52,882 nucleotides of DNA from Negativicutes bacterium (GCA_031292015.1 JARLHY010000019.1:1-52882), one strand, 5' to 3'; numbered from the stretch's first letter, positions 18,388 through 27,605 are shown. Notes: generated by a model not told the origin, from the sequence alone. A program made the numbers and translations.

Positions 18388-19521
18388 CTATTTAAGCAGT
18401 TGTCCGGCAATAACCAGCCGTTGAATCTGGTTGGTGCCCTCGAAGAGTTGCAATATTTTTGCATCGCGCATCAGCTTTTCAACAGGATATTCCCGGCTAA
18501 AACCGTACCCGCCAAAAATCTGAACAGCGTCGGTACTTACTTTCATTGCAACATCCCCGCCAAGGGTCTTGGCCATTGCCGCTTCCAGGGTAAACGGCAG
18601 TCCCGCATCCTTGAGGAAGGCAGCCCGATATACTAACCACCTTGCCGATTCCACAGCGATAGCCATATCGGCCAACATCAATTGAATCGCCTGAAAAGCA
18701 GCGATCGGTTTGCCAAATTGAACCCGTTCTTTGGCGTACTTTACCGCATGATCAAGGGCGGCTTGGCCTAGGCCGACACCGAGAGCACCGACAATTGGCC
18801 GGGAAATATCGAGGGTCTGCATCGCGATTTTGAATCCGTCGCCTTCTTTTCCCAAGAGATTGGCAACAGGAATTCTTACATCTTGAAATACAACCTCGGT
18901 AGTATTTGAACTACGGATACCCATCTTATCTTCTTCTTGGCCGATCGACAGCCCTGGCCGGTCGCGTTCAACCAGAAAAGCCGTCAACCCTTTTAGCCCC
19001 TTACCCTTGTCAACAGTGGCGAATACTGTGTAAACACTCGCCACGCCGCCGTTGGTAATAAAACACTTCGTTCCGTTGAGCACATATTCTTCACCTTCGC
19101 GGCGGGCGGAAGTAGCGATTGCTCCGGCATCGGAGCCGGCATTGGGCTCGGTAAGACAAAAAGCGGCCAGCTTACCCTGCATCAAAATATCAAAGAAAGT
19201 TTTTTTCTGTGAATCGTTGCCTGCAAGTAAAACAGGGTAAGCGGCAAGTCCGTTTGCTGACACAGTTGTGGCGAAACCCACGTCCCCTTTCGCCAGTTCT
19301 TCCGCAAGTAGTGCACAGGTTAAAGTATCTAAGCCTGGCCCGCCATATTCTTCCGGGGCAGGCATACAGTGCAGCCCAATATCCGCGACTTTATTAAACA
19401 GGTCCCAGGGAAACTCACCGTCGCGGTCGTATTTTTTGGCGACTGGCGTTATTTCTTTTAAAGTAAATTCCCGAACGAGTTTTTGGAGATCTTTTTGTTC
19501 ATCTGTTAAGTTAAGGTTCAT
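18388..19521 (-). CDS. Short-chain acyl-CoA dehydrogenase family protein
   Basis: FAD flavoenzyme that makes 2-enoyl-CoA and passes electrons to ETF. It is 377 residues from ATG 19521, chosen for the GAGGGGG site; an upstream frame start at 19554 lacks one. Motifs: FCLTEPNAGSDAGAIAT, FITNGGVA, the IFGGYGFSREYPVEKLMRDAK signature split across two parts of the C-domain, and the catalytic base E361 in LFEGTNQIQRLVIAGQLL, the position used by butyryl-CoA-type enzymes. ETF partners are not encoded nearby except as the decayed etfA fragment and the distant etfA at 52.7 kb. Confidence 0.92.
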   Translation of the reverse strand: MNLNLTDEQKDLQKLVREFTLKEITPVAKKYDRDGEFPWDLFNKVADIGLHCMPAPEEYGGPGLDTLTCALLAEELAKGDVGFATTVSANGLAAYPVLLAGNDSQKKTFFDILMQGKLAAFCLTEPNAGSDAGAIATSARREGEEYVLNGTKCFITNGGVASVYTVFATVDKGKGLKGLTAFLVERDRPGLSIGQEEDKMGIRSSNTTEVVFQDVRIPVANLLGKEGDGFKIAMQTLDISRPIVGALGVGLGQAALDHAVKYAKERVQFGKPIAAFQAIQLMLADMAIAVESARWLVYRAAFLKDAGLPFTLEAAMAKTLGGDVAMKVSTDAVQIFGGYGFSREYPVEKLMRDAKILQLFEGTNQIQRLVIAGQLLK

Positions 19522-19557
19522 GGTCTTCCCCCTCGAAAACATTTTTTTCGACAATCC

Positions 19558-20400
19558 CTAGTTTTTCAGGCTCAGCTTATCAGCTAAACCGTTCAACTGA
19601 ACAGCTAACGTGCTTGTTTCCTGAACTGTATCCGCAAGGTGACTGACTGCTTCAGCTACTTGGGCAATAACCTTTTCTATATACGCCAACTGCTCCTGGT
19701 TTTGCGCACTATCGGCCTGTATCGTGGTGATGATTTGAGAAGCCTGTCTTATCGATTCTGAAGTGCTATCGGAAAGTTTACGGATTTCTGCTGCTACCAC
19801 ACCAAACCCCCGTCCGTGCTCACCGACTCGCGCAGCTTCGATCGCTGCATTCAAACCAAGCAAGTTGGTTTGATTCGCGACATTTTTAATCATTGTAAGC
19901 ACTTGGCTGGTATCGCCAATCTTCATCGCGGAAGCCACATACATTTTTAACAGTTCACGACTTACTCCTGATATTTCTTGCGACTGAGCCGATAACTGTT
20001 CGGAAGTACTCGCCATAAGAGCTAAAGCCGAATTTAGTCTATTTGCCATTTCCAGGATATTCTCCTGAAGCTCGACTGATTCGGAAGCTACTGCGGCTCC
20101 AACGATTTCGCCCGACTCATTGATTATGGGTATTGCTGTTGCAATATATGGCTTCCCAAATATTGCTTTATCGCCCTGATGAACAACCCGTGTTCTCTCT
20201 TCCATTGCTTTTCTAACGGCAGTACCTGATTTCACTGCCGTTCCAGGAGCTATGGGCATATCAAGACTGACACTTGGGATATATAGCAGATATTTTTCTC
20301 TATCGGTCACTCCCACGGCTACGTCGCTATTAAAAACTTCTTTGAGTATCGGCAAAATACAGAGAATTTGTTTTAATATCGGATCAAGGTATTCGCTCAA
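19558..20400 (-). CDS. Soluble methyl-accepting chemotaxis-like sensor
   Basis: A 280-residue protein without membrane segments. Residues 1-120 form a small sensor-like domain ([18 protein letters not shown], then [18 protein letters not shown]). Residues 130-280 form a short MCP signalling hairpin with the tip [31 protein letters not shown]. The usual HAMP domain and long methylation helices are absent. Start TTG 20400 has only a weak site (GATGGGTG), so it is tentative. It sits inside the beta-oxidation operon between SDR and dehydrogenase, suggesting it senses a pathway metabolite in the cytoplasm. Short soluble MCPs of this type are common in Clostridia and Negativicutes, with unknown ligands. 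Confidence 0.85.
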   Translation of the reverse strand: MSEYLDPILKQILCILPILKEVFNSDVAVGVTDREKYLLYIPSVSLDMPIAPGTAVKSGTAVRKAMEERTRVVHQGDKAIFGKPYIATAIPIINESGEIVGAAVASESVELQENILEMANRLNSALALMASTSEQLSAQSQEISGVSRELLKMYVASAMKIGDTSQVLTMIKNVANQTNLLGLNAAIEAARVGEHGRGFGVVAAEIRKLSDSTSESIRQASQIITTIQADSAQNQEQLAYIEKVIAQVAEAVSHLADTVQETSTLAVQLNGLADKLSLKN

Positions 20401-20432
20401 CTATTTCACCCATCTTCCTCACTCGCCGTTAT

Positions 20433-20466
20433 TTCACTGCCCCAGCTAAACAGCCGCGGCAGTGAA
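20433..20466. repeat. Inverted repeat between SDR and MCP-like gene
   Basis: TTCACTGCC and GGCAGTGAA form a perfect 9-bp inverted repeat with a 16-nt spacer in the 183-bp gap. On the minus strand no T run follows, so it is more likely a processing or attenuation hairpin than a simple terminator. Confidence 0.4.
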
Positions 20467-20583
20467 CTGTGGGTTTCGCCTACGACGATGTCAAGTATAG
20501 TACGGGCCTGATTTTTCATTTGAAGGCAAGTAAAGTCGGCGTTTATTACATTTGCAAACTCATCCCGCCCTCAAAATGCTGGC

Positions 20584-21324
20584 TTAAATAATCAAAAAGC
20601 CGCCGCACACCGGCACTTCCACTCCGGTAATAAAGCTTGCTTCATCGGATGCAAAAAAGCATACGACGTTGGCAACATCTTCAGGTTGCCCCAGTCTTGC
20701 AACCGGCATCATTTTAAGCCAACCGTCTTTTATCTCCTGAGGTACGTTTTTGAGCATATCTGTTTCTATTAATCCCGGTTCAATAACATTTGCCGTAATG
20801 TTATATCTCCCCAGTTCTTTCGCCAGCGTCTTGGTCAGACCGATCATCCCGGCTTTAGTTGTAGCGTAATTGGCCTGCCCGATATTGCCATAAGCAGATA
20901 CAGACGAAATATTAATGATTCGCCCCTGTTTCTTTTCACGGAAATACGGTACTACAGCACTGGTCATCAAAAAAGCCCCGGTCAGATTGACATCGATAAC
21001 TCTTTGCCACTGCTCTAACGACATTTTGTGGAACATGGCGTCATTAGTGATACCGGCATTATTTACCAGAATGTCTATTGTCTCAAATTCTGCTATTATT
21101 TTGGCTATCGCCTGACTAACAGCGTCTTTGTTGCTAATATCGCACGCGAACGCCAAGCTTCTGCTATGTGAAGGATCAATGGACTGGGCACATTGGAGCG
21201 CGGCCGCTTCATTGATATCAAGAACAACGATTCGACATCCTTCATTAAATAATTTCCGGGCTATTGCCGCACCAATTCCCCGTCCTGCACCGGTAATAAC
21301 TGCTACCTCATTCTTAAATCTCAT
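20584..21324 (-). CDS. SDR-family 3-hydroxyacyl-CoA dehydrogenase / 3-oxoacyl reductase
   Basis: A FabG/PhaB-like short-chain dehydrogenase of 246 residues. The cofactor loop is TGAGRGIG (11-18), NNAG is at 88-91, and the catalytic triad is S140, Y153, K157 (ANYATTKAG), with PGLIETDM downstream. Next to acyl-CoA dehydrogenase and MaoC hydratase the likely role is interconversion of (R)-3-hydroxyacyl-CoA and 3-oxoacyl-CoA; a fatty-acid-synthesis FabG is less likely here. ATG 21324 follows AGGAGG that overlaps the stop of a 27-codon ORF. It is the first enzyme gene downstream of a sigma-54 promoter. Confidence 0.9.
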   Translation of the reverse strand: MRFKNEVAVITGAGRGIGAAIARKLFNEGCRIVVLDINEAAALQCAQSIDPSHSRSLAFACDISNKDAVSQAIAKIIAEFETIDILVNNAGITNDAMFHKMSLEQWQRVIDVNLTGAFLMTSAVVPYFREKKQGRIINISSVSAYGNIGQANYATTKAGMIGLTKTLAKELGRYNITANVIEPGLIETDMLKNVPQEIKDGWLKMMPVARLGQPEDVANVVCFFASDEASFITGVEVPVCGGFLII

Positions 21325-21336
21325 AATCGTTCCTCC

Positions 21337-21420
21337 TCATATTCTCAATATCGCCATTACGAAAACTGCTAATCCTGACTTGCCTATAAATATCCGTAAA
21401 TCGATTCTTTTTACATTCAT
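21337..21420 (-). CDS. Tiny ORF (27 residues) leading the SDR operon
   Basis: ATG 21420 is preceded by TAAGGAGG at 5-nt spacing and reads 27 codons to TGA at 21337. That TGA is directly joined to the AGGAGG site of the SDR gene. The product begins MNVKRIDLRIF and ends with a hydrophobic stretch (LAVFVMAILRI). The arrangement suggests translational coupling with the SDR gene. No family is recognised; it may be a leader peptide or a microprotein. Confidence 0.4.
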   Translation of the reverse strand: MNVKRIDLRIFIGKSGLAVFVMAILRI

Positions 21421-21524
21421 TTTGCCTCCTTATTTTTTACTGCTTTCCTTGCTCCGATAAACATGCCCAGCCCTGCGCTTTCAGCACGTTACCAGCACCA
21501 TTAATGCGATTCGCTATAACTATA

Positions 21525-21541
21525 ATGCAAGATCTGTGCCA
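21525..21541 (-). promoter_or_regulatory. Sigma-54 promoter of the SDR-MCP-dehydrogenase-MaoC operon
   Basis: Minus strand TGGCACAGATCTTGCAT matches the -24/-12 consensus (TGGCAC-N5-TTGCA) with exactly 10 bp between GG and GC. It lies about 105 bp upstream of the tiny ORF and 96 bp downstream of the centre of the palindrome at 21612-21660. Confidence 0.85.
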
Positions 21542-21611
21542 GGACTTAAAAATTTAATATACTGCAAGAAGCTAAGCCGCAAACCTGTCAATACCTCACC
21601 CTAAAAAAAGC

Positions 21612-21660
21612 AACAAAAAACAGACATTGTAAACATTAGCATACAATGTCTGTTTTTGTT
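21612..21660. promoter_or_regulatory. Paired palindrome A, candidate activator (UAS) site
   Basis: Arms of 19-20 bp (AACAAAAAACAGACATTGTA at 21612-21631, and its complement at 21642-21660 apart from one A) flank a 10-nt spacer. Each arm holds an ACANTGT dyad, 19 bp apart. It is about 96 bp upstream of the sigma-54 promoter, where enhancer-binding proteins bind, and is near-identical to the palindrome at 27894-27941. It also follows the activator gene stop and, with the T-rich sequence beyond, could act as that gene's terminator. Confidence 0.65.
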
Positions 21661-21674
21661 GACAGTTATATAAT

Positions 21675-23015
21675 TTATAAAACTACGCCCAGCCGATGGA
21701 TTTTCTGGTAAAGCAGCGTGCGAGAAATCCCCAGCATCTCAGCAGCTTTCTTTTTATTGCCTTGGGTCCTACGCAGGGTGTTCAATATTATCTGCTTTTC
21801 CGTCTCGTCTTTTGCTTCCCGGATCTTTCCGCCTTGGACTATACCCCTCATCCTCGGCAATAGCCAATCAAAGTGTTTTACTTGAAGATTGGCGCTGTTG
21901 CATAAACTAATGGCTCGTTCGACGGCATGTTCCAGCTCCCGGATATTTCCCGGCCAATCATATTTCATTAAAAATTCCATTATCTCCGGCGACACGGTGA
22001 GCCCCCCGATCCCCGCCTGTTCCCCGTATTTTTCCGCGAATTTTTCAACTAACAGGGGAATATCCTGTTTTCTGTCCCGCAGCGGCGCCACCCTAATCGG
22101 AATAACGTCTAACCGATAATATAAATCTGACCGGAAAGCGCCTTTTCTTACCAACTCTTCCAGATCGTCATTAGTTGCTGCCACAATTCTTACGTTCAGG
22201 GGAATTGACTCCAACCCGCCAACCCGCTCTATTTCTTTTTCCTGCAATACCCGCAGCAATTTTGCCTGGGCAGCCATCGACAATTGACTTATCTCATCCA
22301 GGAAAAGCGTTCCTTTGTTAGCCAACTCAAATTTGCCTTTTTTACCGGTCTTTCTTGCCCCGGTAAAAGATCCCTCTTCGTAACCAAAAAGCTCAGACTC
22401 CAGCAGTTCTTGGGGAATCGCTGCGCAATTCAATTTGACAAACGAATAATGGGATCGACGGCTTTCCTGATGTAAGGCATGGGCCACCAATTCCTTTCCG
22501 GTACCAGTTTCCCCCTGGATCAACACCGTGGCGTTCGAAGAAGCTGCCATAAGTATGGCCGAACGCAATTCAGCCGTGACACTGCAGGAACCGATAATAT
22601 CACTCAGTGAATAACGAATGCCTGAGAACTTCTTCAGTTTTTCCTTATAATATCGATTCTGACTTTGAAGTTCATTTACTGTTTGAAGAAGCGTTTCGAC
22701 CCCCTCAAATATTTGAAACGACATGGCGCCAATAAGAACTCCCTCTTTGATTAAGGGAATCCGGTTACAAATCGCCTGTCTTTCCTGCTGGATAAAAACG
22801 TCCCCGATAAGAGGCTTGCCGGACTCAACAACCATAGGCAGTTTGCTTGTCGGAATGACATCTTTTATGTAACACCCGATGACTGCCTTTGGGTCAAGTC
22901 CCCTCATTTTCGCATATGTCTCTTCAATAAAAATGATTCTTGCTAAATGGTCAACTACCACTAGCCCAAACATTTGCGTAAATACTTGCTGCATGATCTC
23001 ACTACGCTTCGCCAA
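21675..23015 (-). CDS. Sigma-54-dependent activator (PAS-AAA+-Fis HTH)
   Basis: An enhancer-binding protein of about 446 residues. An N-terminal PAS-like sensor (about 1-110; FGLVVVDHLARIIFIEETYA) is followed by an AAA+ domain with Walker A GETGTGKE, the sigma-54 contact loop as GSFTGA (the common form is GAFTGA), Walker B GTLFLDEI and the R-finger segment FRSDLYYRLDV. It ends in a Fis-type HTH (GNKKKAAEMLGISRTLLYQK). There is no receiver domain, so a small ligand sensed by PAS is likely. Start TTG 23015 has GGAGG eight bases upstream; ATG 23030 overlaps that site. It sits between two operons with sigma-54 promoters, making it their probable regulator. Confidence 0.93.
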   Translation of the reverse strand: MAKRSEIMQQVFTQMFGLVVVDHLARIIFIEETYAKMRGLDPKAVIGCYIKDVIPTSKLPMVVESGKPLIGDVFIQQERQAICNRIPLIKEGVLIGAMSFQIFEGVETLLQTVNELQSQNRYYKEKLKKFSGIRYSLSDIIGSCSVTAELRSAILMAASSNATVLIQGETGTGKELVAHALHQESRRSHYSFVKLNCAAIPQELLESELFGYEEGSFTGARKTGKKGKFELANKGTLFLDEISQLSMAAQAKLLRVLQEKEIERVGGLESIPLNVRIVAATNDDLEELVRKGAFRSDLYYRLDVIPIRVAPLRDRKQDIPLLVEKFAEKYGEQAGIGGLTVSPEIMEFLMKYDWPGNIRELEHAVERAISLCNSANLQVKHFDWLLPRMRGIVQGGKIREAKDETEKQIILNTLRRTQGNKKKAAEMLGISRTLLYQKIHRLGVVL

Positions 23016-23030
23016 TGAAACAACCTCCAT

Positions 23031-23522
23031 TCAGGGTAATAAGAAACCTTTTGCGTTGTTTTCGCTCAATAAGCGACCTGTGCATGAAGGAAAAACGCTA
23101 TTTTTTTACAGAGCGCACCCATCCCTCAACAGCAATTTGCCTGGAAGCGTACACTTGCAGCTAAATATTTCACTTCAAATACTAACTCATTTCAATATTT
23201 AGTGCAAATGGAGGATTGTTGCGATAGTCGACGCAGCAGTGGTTCATCCAATATGAACACCAGCGGGGTATGGTCTTAAAACCGGGCAACCAAGCAATAA
23301 CTTTGTCATCTTTTGACTGTATTTACAACTGCAAAAAGAAGGTGCATGGTATCCCAATCCATTCGGATCAAGGATTCCGCTACACCTCACATCAATAGCA
23401 AAACCTGCTGCAATAAATTGTATAGTCACTGGTATATCAAAAGAAAAGCACCTATTTAGGCGATGCCGGCGGCAAGAAAAACAGGCAGAACCGGACCGAG
23501 CACAACCTCAACTTTTACCGAA
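23031..23522. other. Gene-poor 490-bp spacer
   Basis: The region upstream of the activator gene and downstream of the MFS gene. A weak minus-strand promoter-like pair (TTGCAC, 17 bp, TAGTAT) occurs near 23176-23210. A 61-codon frame on the minus strand (23244-23429) has no ribosome site and no recognisable product. No repeat or hairpin stands out. Confidence 0.4.
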
Positions 23523-24836
23523 TCATCCCTGTAAGCTCATCTCTTTTTCCGTTTCGCGTGCTTTATTGAAATCAGCGGCATAATATTTGCTTCCCAATAG
23601 ATAAAAGATCACGCTGAGCAGACTGATTATTGCTGCAACAACGAATCCTGTTTGCAGATTAGATGCTGCGGAGACGAAGCCTGTCAACATTGGCCCCCAC
23701 AGGCCGCCGAGAATATAGAGGGTAAGTACATATCCGCCATAAGCCGTTGCTCTGTTAAATAGCGGCACGATTTCCTGCGTAGCGGCGACCTGGGCTGAGG
23801 GAAGCAGAAAGGAGAAAAACATGGCCAGTCCCAACATAGGTACACTGAGCGTCATCACCCCGATAATGCAAGTTATGCCATAGACCAGTGACGAAATAGC
23901 GCACAAGAACATCCTGCCCCGCATGTCTTTCTTGGACCAATGATCTGCAAGCCAGCCGCCCAGCGGGAAGGCGGCTAAAGCGGAGAGCATCATATAGCCG
24001 TTAATCGTGCCCGCCTGTGCCGGAGTCATGCCCATGTAGCGCACAAGTAATGATGACGTCCAGTAGATCTGGGTCTGTAATAAAACCCCGCCAAGCCCAC
24101 AAGCGAAGTACAGACAAATCAATGTCTTGTTCGATAAAACACCTTTAAAGGCACCAATAAAACTTAAGGCATCTTTATCTTTGGCATTATCTCTTGATGC
24201 GTTCTTATAATCAGGCATAAACCAGGCCATAATCCCCAGGATGATTCCCGGAATAGCAACTACATAAAAAGCAGTCCGCCAACCATACTTGCTGGCAACG
24301 GTCCCGCCAGCCATAAGCCCCAGGGTCATCCCCAGGGGCATCGAGGTATTCCATATTCCTATCATCGTGGCCCGCTTCGTCCTGGTAAACATAGAGCTAA
24401 TTAAAGCCGCACCGCCTGATGAAAAACCGGCTTCCCCGATACCAACGGCGGCCCGCGAAGCAAAGATCTGCGTAAATGTTGCGCTAAGACCTGTGCCAAG
24501 TGACGCCATACTCCATGCGACAGCCACAATGGATAAAGCTTTCGATCTCTTCCAGCGGTCAATAACCGCCGCCAGAGGCATCGAAAAAATACAGATTCCC
24601 GCAAGTACGACGCTGGATAACATTCCTAATTGCGGGTCAGTCAACCCTAAATCTTTTTGCAGGTAGGGAAATAACGGGCTTATTACCAAGCGGGCGGCAT
24701 AGTCCAACAAATACAACAAATAAATTATAATCATGACATACCAAATTTTCCATGTCGGCAGTTTGAGAAGAACCGCTTCTTCATCGAGAGGCTCTACGGC
24801 CTGCTTTGCGGATTCCACATTTGTTTGAGTACTCAT
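23523..24836 (-). CDS. MFS transporter, catabolic block 1
   Basis: A 437-residue major facilitator with 12 predicted membrane helices, the family loop motif DRWKRSKAL after helix 2 and a GIGEAGFSSGGAALISS stretch in helix 5 like Spinster/anion-symporter relatives. It should import an organic acid. ATG 24836 was chosen because GGAGAATG precedes it; the open frame extends upstream over the lactonase gene without a site. It lies 26 bp after the secreted lactonase gene and is the last gene of the CoA-transferase-lactonase-MFS operon, so it probably takes up the product of the lactonase. Confidence 0.88.
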   Translation of the reverse strand: MSTQTNVESAKQAVEPLDEEAVLLKLPTWKIWYVMIIIYLLYLLDYAARLVISPLFPYLQKDLGLTDPQLGMLSSVVLAGICIFSMPLAAVIDRWKRSKALSIVAVAWSMASLGTGLSATFTQIFASRAAVGIGEAGFSSGGAALISSMFTRTKRATMIGIWNTSMPLGMTLGLMAGGTVASKYGWRTAFYVVAIPGIILGIMAWFMPDYKNASRDNAKDKDALSFIGAFKGVLSNKTLICLYFACGLGGVLLQTQIYWTSSLLVRYMGMTPAQAGTINGYMMLSALAAFPLGGWLADHWSKKDMRGRMFLCAISSLVYGITCIIGVMTLSVPMLGLAMFFSFLLPSAQVAATQEIVPLFNRATAYGGYVLTLYILGGLWGPMLTGFVSAASNLQTGFVVAAIISLLSVIFYLLGSKYYAADFNKARETEKEMSLQG

Positions 24837-24862
24837 ACGCATTCTCCTTATACTAATTTGAT

Positions 24863-25891
24863 TCATTGTTGAAACTGATAGTATCCATCCCAAGCTTTTG
24901 CCGGAACTTTTGCAATGTAGAGCGCAGTTCCTTGACCCCCGCGAAGGTCATTGGCACTGAGCAACACATGGTCAGTACCGGGAATAATTGCAGAATGGGG
25001 AGTAAATAACATATGCCCGGTATCTCTTTCGGGAATGAATATTTGCGCAAACGGCACAAAGTTTTTTGCGTCAAGAACAACGTACCGGCCTTGCCCCCAC
25101 ATGGCTTGATATATATTCCCGTCAGCATCGGTTTCTATCGAGTCCGGTCCGGCATAACCACCCTGGTAGTTATATAAGACCGTTCCCCCGTAAGGAGCGA
25201 CGGTTATTCCGTCCGGCTCCAATTCAAAACGATCAAGACGATTGGCGCATATTTCAGTGATGAATAATACGTTTTTCCCGCTTTTAGTCATAACGATTCC
25301 ATTAGGACCGCACAAGCCTTTGACAACAGTGGTAATCGTCTTAAAATCAGGCGATACGTATTCTACCGTACCAATAAGGTTCCCGATAGAGCCCTTGAAG
25401 TTTGTAAAGTAGAAGCCGCCGTTACTGTCAAAAACCATATCATCGCATACGTATCCCGCATTTTCAGGGACTATCACCCGCAAGTCTGTCCCATCAGGCT
25501 GAAAGCTGAATATACCGCCGGCAAGACATGTTACAAAGATTCTTCCATCTTTACTGATTTTAAGTCCGGAAGGATATTTGCCCGGCAAAGTTAAAACTAC
25601 TTGGATTTTTTTATCTGCTGATACTTTAAAAACTTTACCGCTCTGAACACCAACCATCCATAAGTTGCCCTCGCGGTCAAAGCACAGCCCTTCCAACGTA
25701 TCTGCTTCATCTGAAACTTGCAACCATTTCTCTGCGTATACCGTCTGGAGAAATTGCTCCCCCGTCAGTTGTCGAGAGTATTTAGAATTTGTATCATATG
25801 ACACCGTCGGCATTGCTGCGGCTGTTCCTGTTGCACTGATCACCAGTGCACATGAAAACAAGGCGATTAGCATAATCGTTATTCTCTTCAT
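24863..25891 (-). CDS. Secreted SMP-30/gluconolactonase-like beta-propeller
   Basis: A 342-residue protein with a clear signal peptide (KRITIMLIALFSCALV, cleavage probably after TAAA near 26). The mature part is a six-bladed propeller of the SMP-30/LRE type: EGLCFDREGNLWMVG, SGLKISKDGRIFV, DDMVFDSNGGFYFTN, GPNGIVMTKSGK, and PDSIETDADGNIYQA. Such proteins bind a metal ion with conserved Glu/Asn/Asp and hydrolyse lactones or related esters. It should act in the periplasm of a diderm cell. Neighbours are a CoA-transferase upstream (167 bp) and an MFS transporter downstream. The exact substrate cannot be read from sequence. Confidence 0.85.
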   Translation of the reverse strand: MKRITIMLIALFSCALVISATGTAAAMPTVSYDTNSKYSRQLTGEQFLQTVYAEKWLQVSDEADTLEGLCFDREGNLWMVGVQSGKVFKVSADKKIQVVLTLPGKYPSGLKISKDGRIFVTCLAGGIFSFQPDGTDLRVIVPENAGYVCDDMVFDSNGGFYFTNFKGSIGNLIGTVEYVSPDFKTITTVVKGLCGPNGIVMTKSGKNVLFITEICANRLDRFELEPDGITVAPYGGTVLYNYQGGYAGPDSIETDADGNIYQAMWGQGRYVVLDAKNFVPFAQIFIPERDTGHMLFTPHSAIIPGTDHVLLSANDLRGGQGTALYIAKVPAKAWDGYYQFQQ

Positions 25892-26058
25892 TTACACATT
25901 CTCCTAAATCAATTATTGACTTCCGCTATCTATGTCATAAATATAGGAAGTACATTCCATCACCCACCTTCATAAGTATTGAGAAGTATTATTTTGTTTG
26001 GACCTGATCGGTAATGCTGATTTTTTGATGTTTTAGCATGTTTGGGGGTTCGTGTGAG

Positions 26059-27369
26059 TTATTTGGGTAAAGAAATTCCGTACGTATCCTTATATTCTTC
26101 TTGAAGTTGTTCGCGAAAATTTGGATGAGCAATAGAAATCAATGCTGCCGCTCTTTGCGCATTTGTTTTAAAGTATAAATCGGCAACACCATATTCCGTT
26201 ACTACATAATGGATATCATTTCTGGTCGTCGTGACCGGTGTTCCCGGCATTAATTTGCAGGTAATCCGCGATACTTGGCCTTTCTTGGCGGTAGACTGCA
26301 GCGTAATAATAGGGCGTCCATTCCTGGAAGCAGCTGCCCCTCTGATGAAATCAAGCTGCCCACCGATGCCGCTGAACTGCTTGGGTCCTAAGGATTCGGC
26401 GGCTACTTGGCCTAACAGATCTACTTCCAACGCAGAATTTATTGCTACCATGTTGTCATTACGACTTATGATAAACGGATTATTGACATAATCCACCGGA
26501 TAAAATTCGAAACCCGGGTTCTGATCCACATAGTCATACACGCTTCGTGTCCCGTAAAGGAAGGTTGCAACAACTTTATTGGGGTGAAGGGTTTTCTTTT
26601 TACCGTTGATAATTCCGGCATCAACAAGATCGATCAAACCGTCAGACAGCACTTCCGTATGGATTCCCAGATCATTTTTCTCTTTGAGATATTTTAGAAT
26701 CGCATCCGGCAGGGTGCCTGCGCCTAGCTGCAACGTATCGCCATCTCTGACCAACGAGGCGACATTTTTCCCAATGCTGTCCAATACGGAATCTGTTTTA
26801 GCAAAATTGGTCATCTCAAAAATCGGACCTGAGCCTTCCACTATATAGTCCAATTGCGAAACATGAACAAATGTTTCACCATATGTCCTCGGCATATTGG
26901 GATTAACTTCGGCTATTACAATATTGGCACTTTCTATCAGTTGCCTGGAGTGATCAATTGAAACGCCCAGGCTGCAATATCCGTGTAAATCCGGCGGTGA
27001 TACCATCGTAATAAAAACATCGACCGGAACAATTTTCTCACGTATGACTCGCGGGAATTCATGAAACATTAAAGTCGAGAAGTTCCCTCGATTATCCAGT
27101 ATCGCTTCACGCGTTCCGCCAGATACGAATAAGGAATTCACGATGAAATGGCCCTTCATTTCCGGTTTACAATAAGGTGCATCGCCTAAGGTGACCCCCT
27201 GCAATATTTCCACAGCATGAAGTTCAGGCGCCCTTTTCATCAAAGCGTCAATCAATAATTTGGATTCTGAAGCGGCATGACCAGGGACGATACGGTCACC
27301 GGATTTTATATGTTTAACAGCTTCGTCAGGAGTTATAAGACGATTTTTATAGATTTCTTGCCAAGTCAT
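26059..27369 (-). CDS. Acyl-CoA:acetate/4-hydroxybutyrate CoA-transferase family
   Basis: A 436-residue class-I CoA-transferase of the AbfT/Cat1-like branch. The catalytic Glu is E239 in GIHTEVLSDG, matching E238 of the 4-hydroxybutyrate enzyme. The oxyanion and CoA-binding glycine stretch appears as GIGGQLDFIRGA, and the C-terminal segment has VVTEYGVADL. It activates a carboxylic acid with CoA from acetyl- or butyryl-CoA without ATP. It is transcribed from a sigma-54 promoter 220 bp upstream and heads the operon with the lactonase and MFS. The substrate could be butyrate, 4-hydroxybutyrate or a related acid. Confidence 0.9.
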   Translation of the reverse strand: MTWQEIYKNRLITPDEAVKHIKSGDRIVPGHAASESKLLIDALMKRAPELHAVEILQGVTLGDAPYCKPEMKGHFIVNSLFVSGGTREAILDNRGNFSTLMFHEFPRVIREKIVPVDVFITMVSPPDLHGYCSLGVSIDHSRQLIESANIVIAEVNPNMPRTYGETFVHVSQLDYIVEGSGPIFEMTNFAKTDSVLDSIGKNVASLVRDGDTLQLGAGTLPDAILKYLKEKNDLGIHTEVLSDGLIDLVDAGIINGKKKTLHPNKVVATFLYGTRSVYDYVDQNPGFEFYPVDYVNNPFIISRNDNMVAINSALEVDLLGQVAAESLGPKQFSGIGGQLDFIRGAAASRNGRPIITLQSTAKKGQVSRITCKLMPGTPVTTTRNDIHYVVTEYGVADLYFKTNAQRAAALISIAHPNFREQLQEEYKDTYGISLPK

Positions 27370-27590
27370 TTGATCAAGCTCCTCCCATGTGTATGGTTTG
27401 ATAAATTTCTACTATTTACAGCAGTCAAAACTATCTTTGTAAAATTTTCATCTCCCTTTTTATGTGTTGTAATGCCGTCAGCGCGGAAAACCCCACTCTC
27501 CTTCTTCATTTGATGGGTACATAAAAATCCCATATCTCGATCCAAGCTTATTCTGAATCGAATTAATCCGCGGATTTAACTAAAACAATC

Positions 27591-27605
27591 GCAAATATCA
27601 TGCCA
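27591..27605 (-). promoter_or_regulatory. Sigma-54 promoter of the CoA-transferase operon
   Basis: Minus strand TGGCATGATATTTGC: TGGCA and TTGC with exactly 10 bp between GG and GC. It is about 220 bp upstream of the CoA-transferase start and about 310 bp from the centre of palindrome B. Confidence 0.8.

Noticed and set aside
21612..21660. Simple terminator for the sigma-54 activator gene
   Set aside because: Possible as a second role, but the same arms and 10-nt spacer recur at 27894-27941 where no gene ends, so a protein-binding role explains both better.
23244..23429. 61-codon minus-strand frame in the spacer beside the activator gene
   Set aside because: No ribosome site, no recognisable motif, and an odd composition; it appears random.
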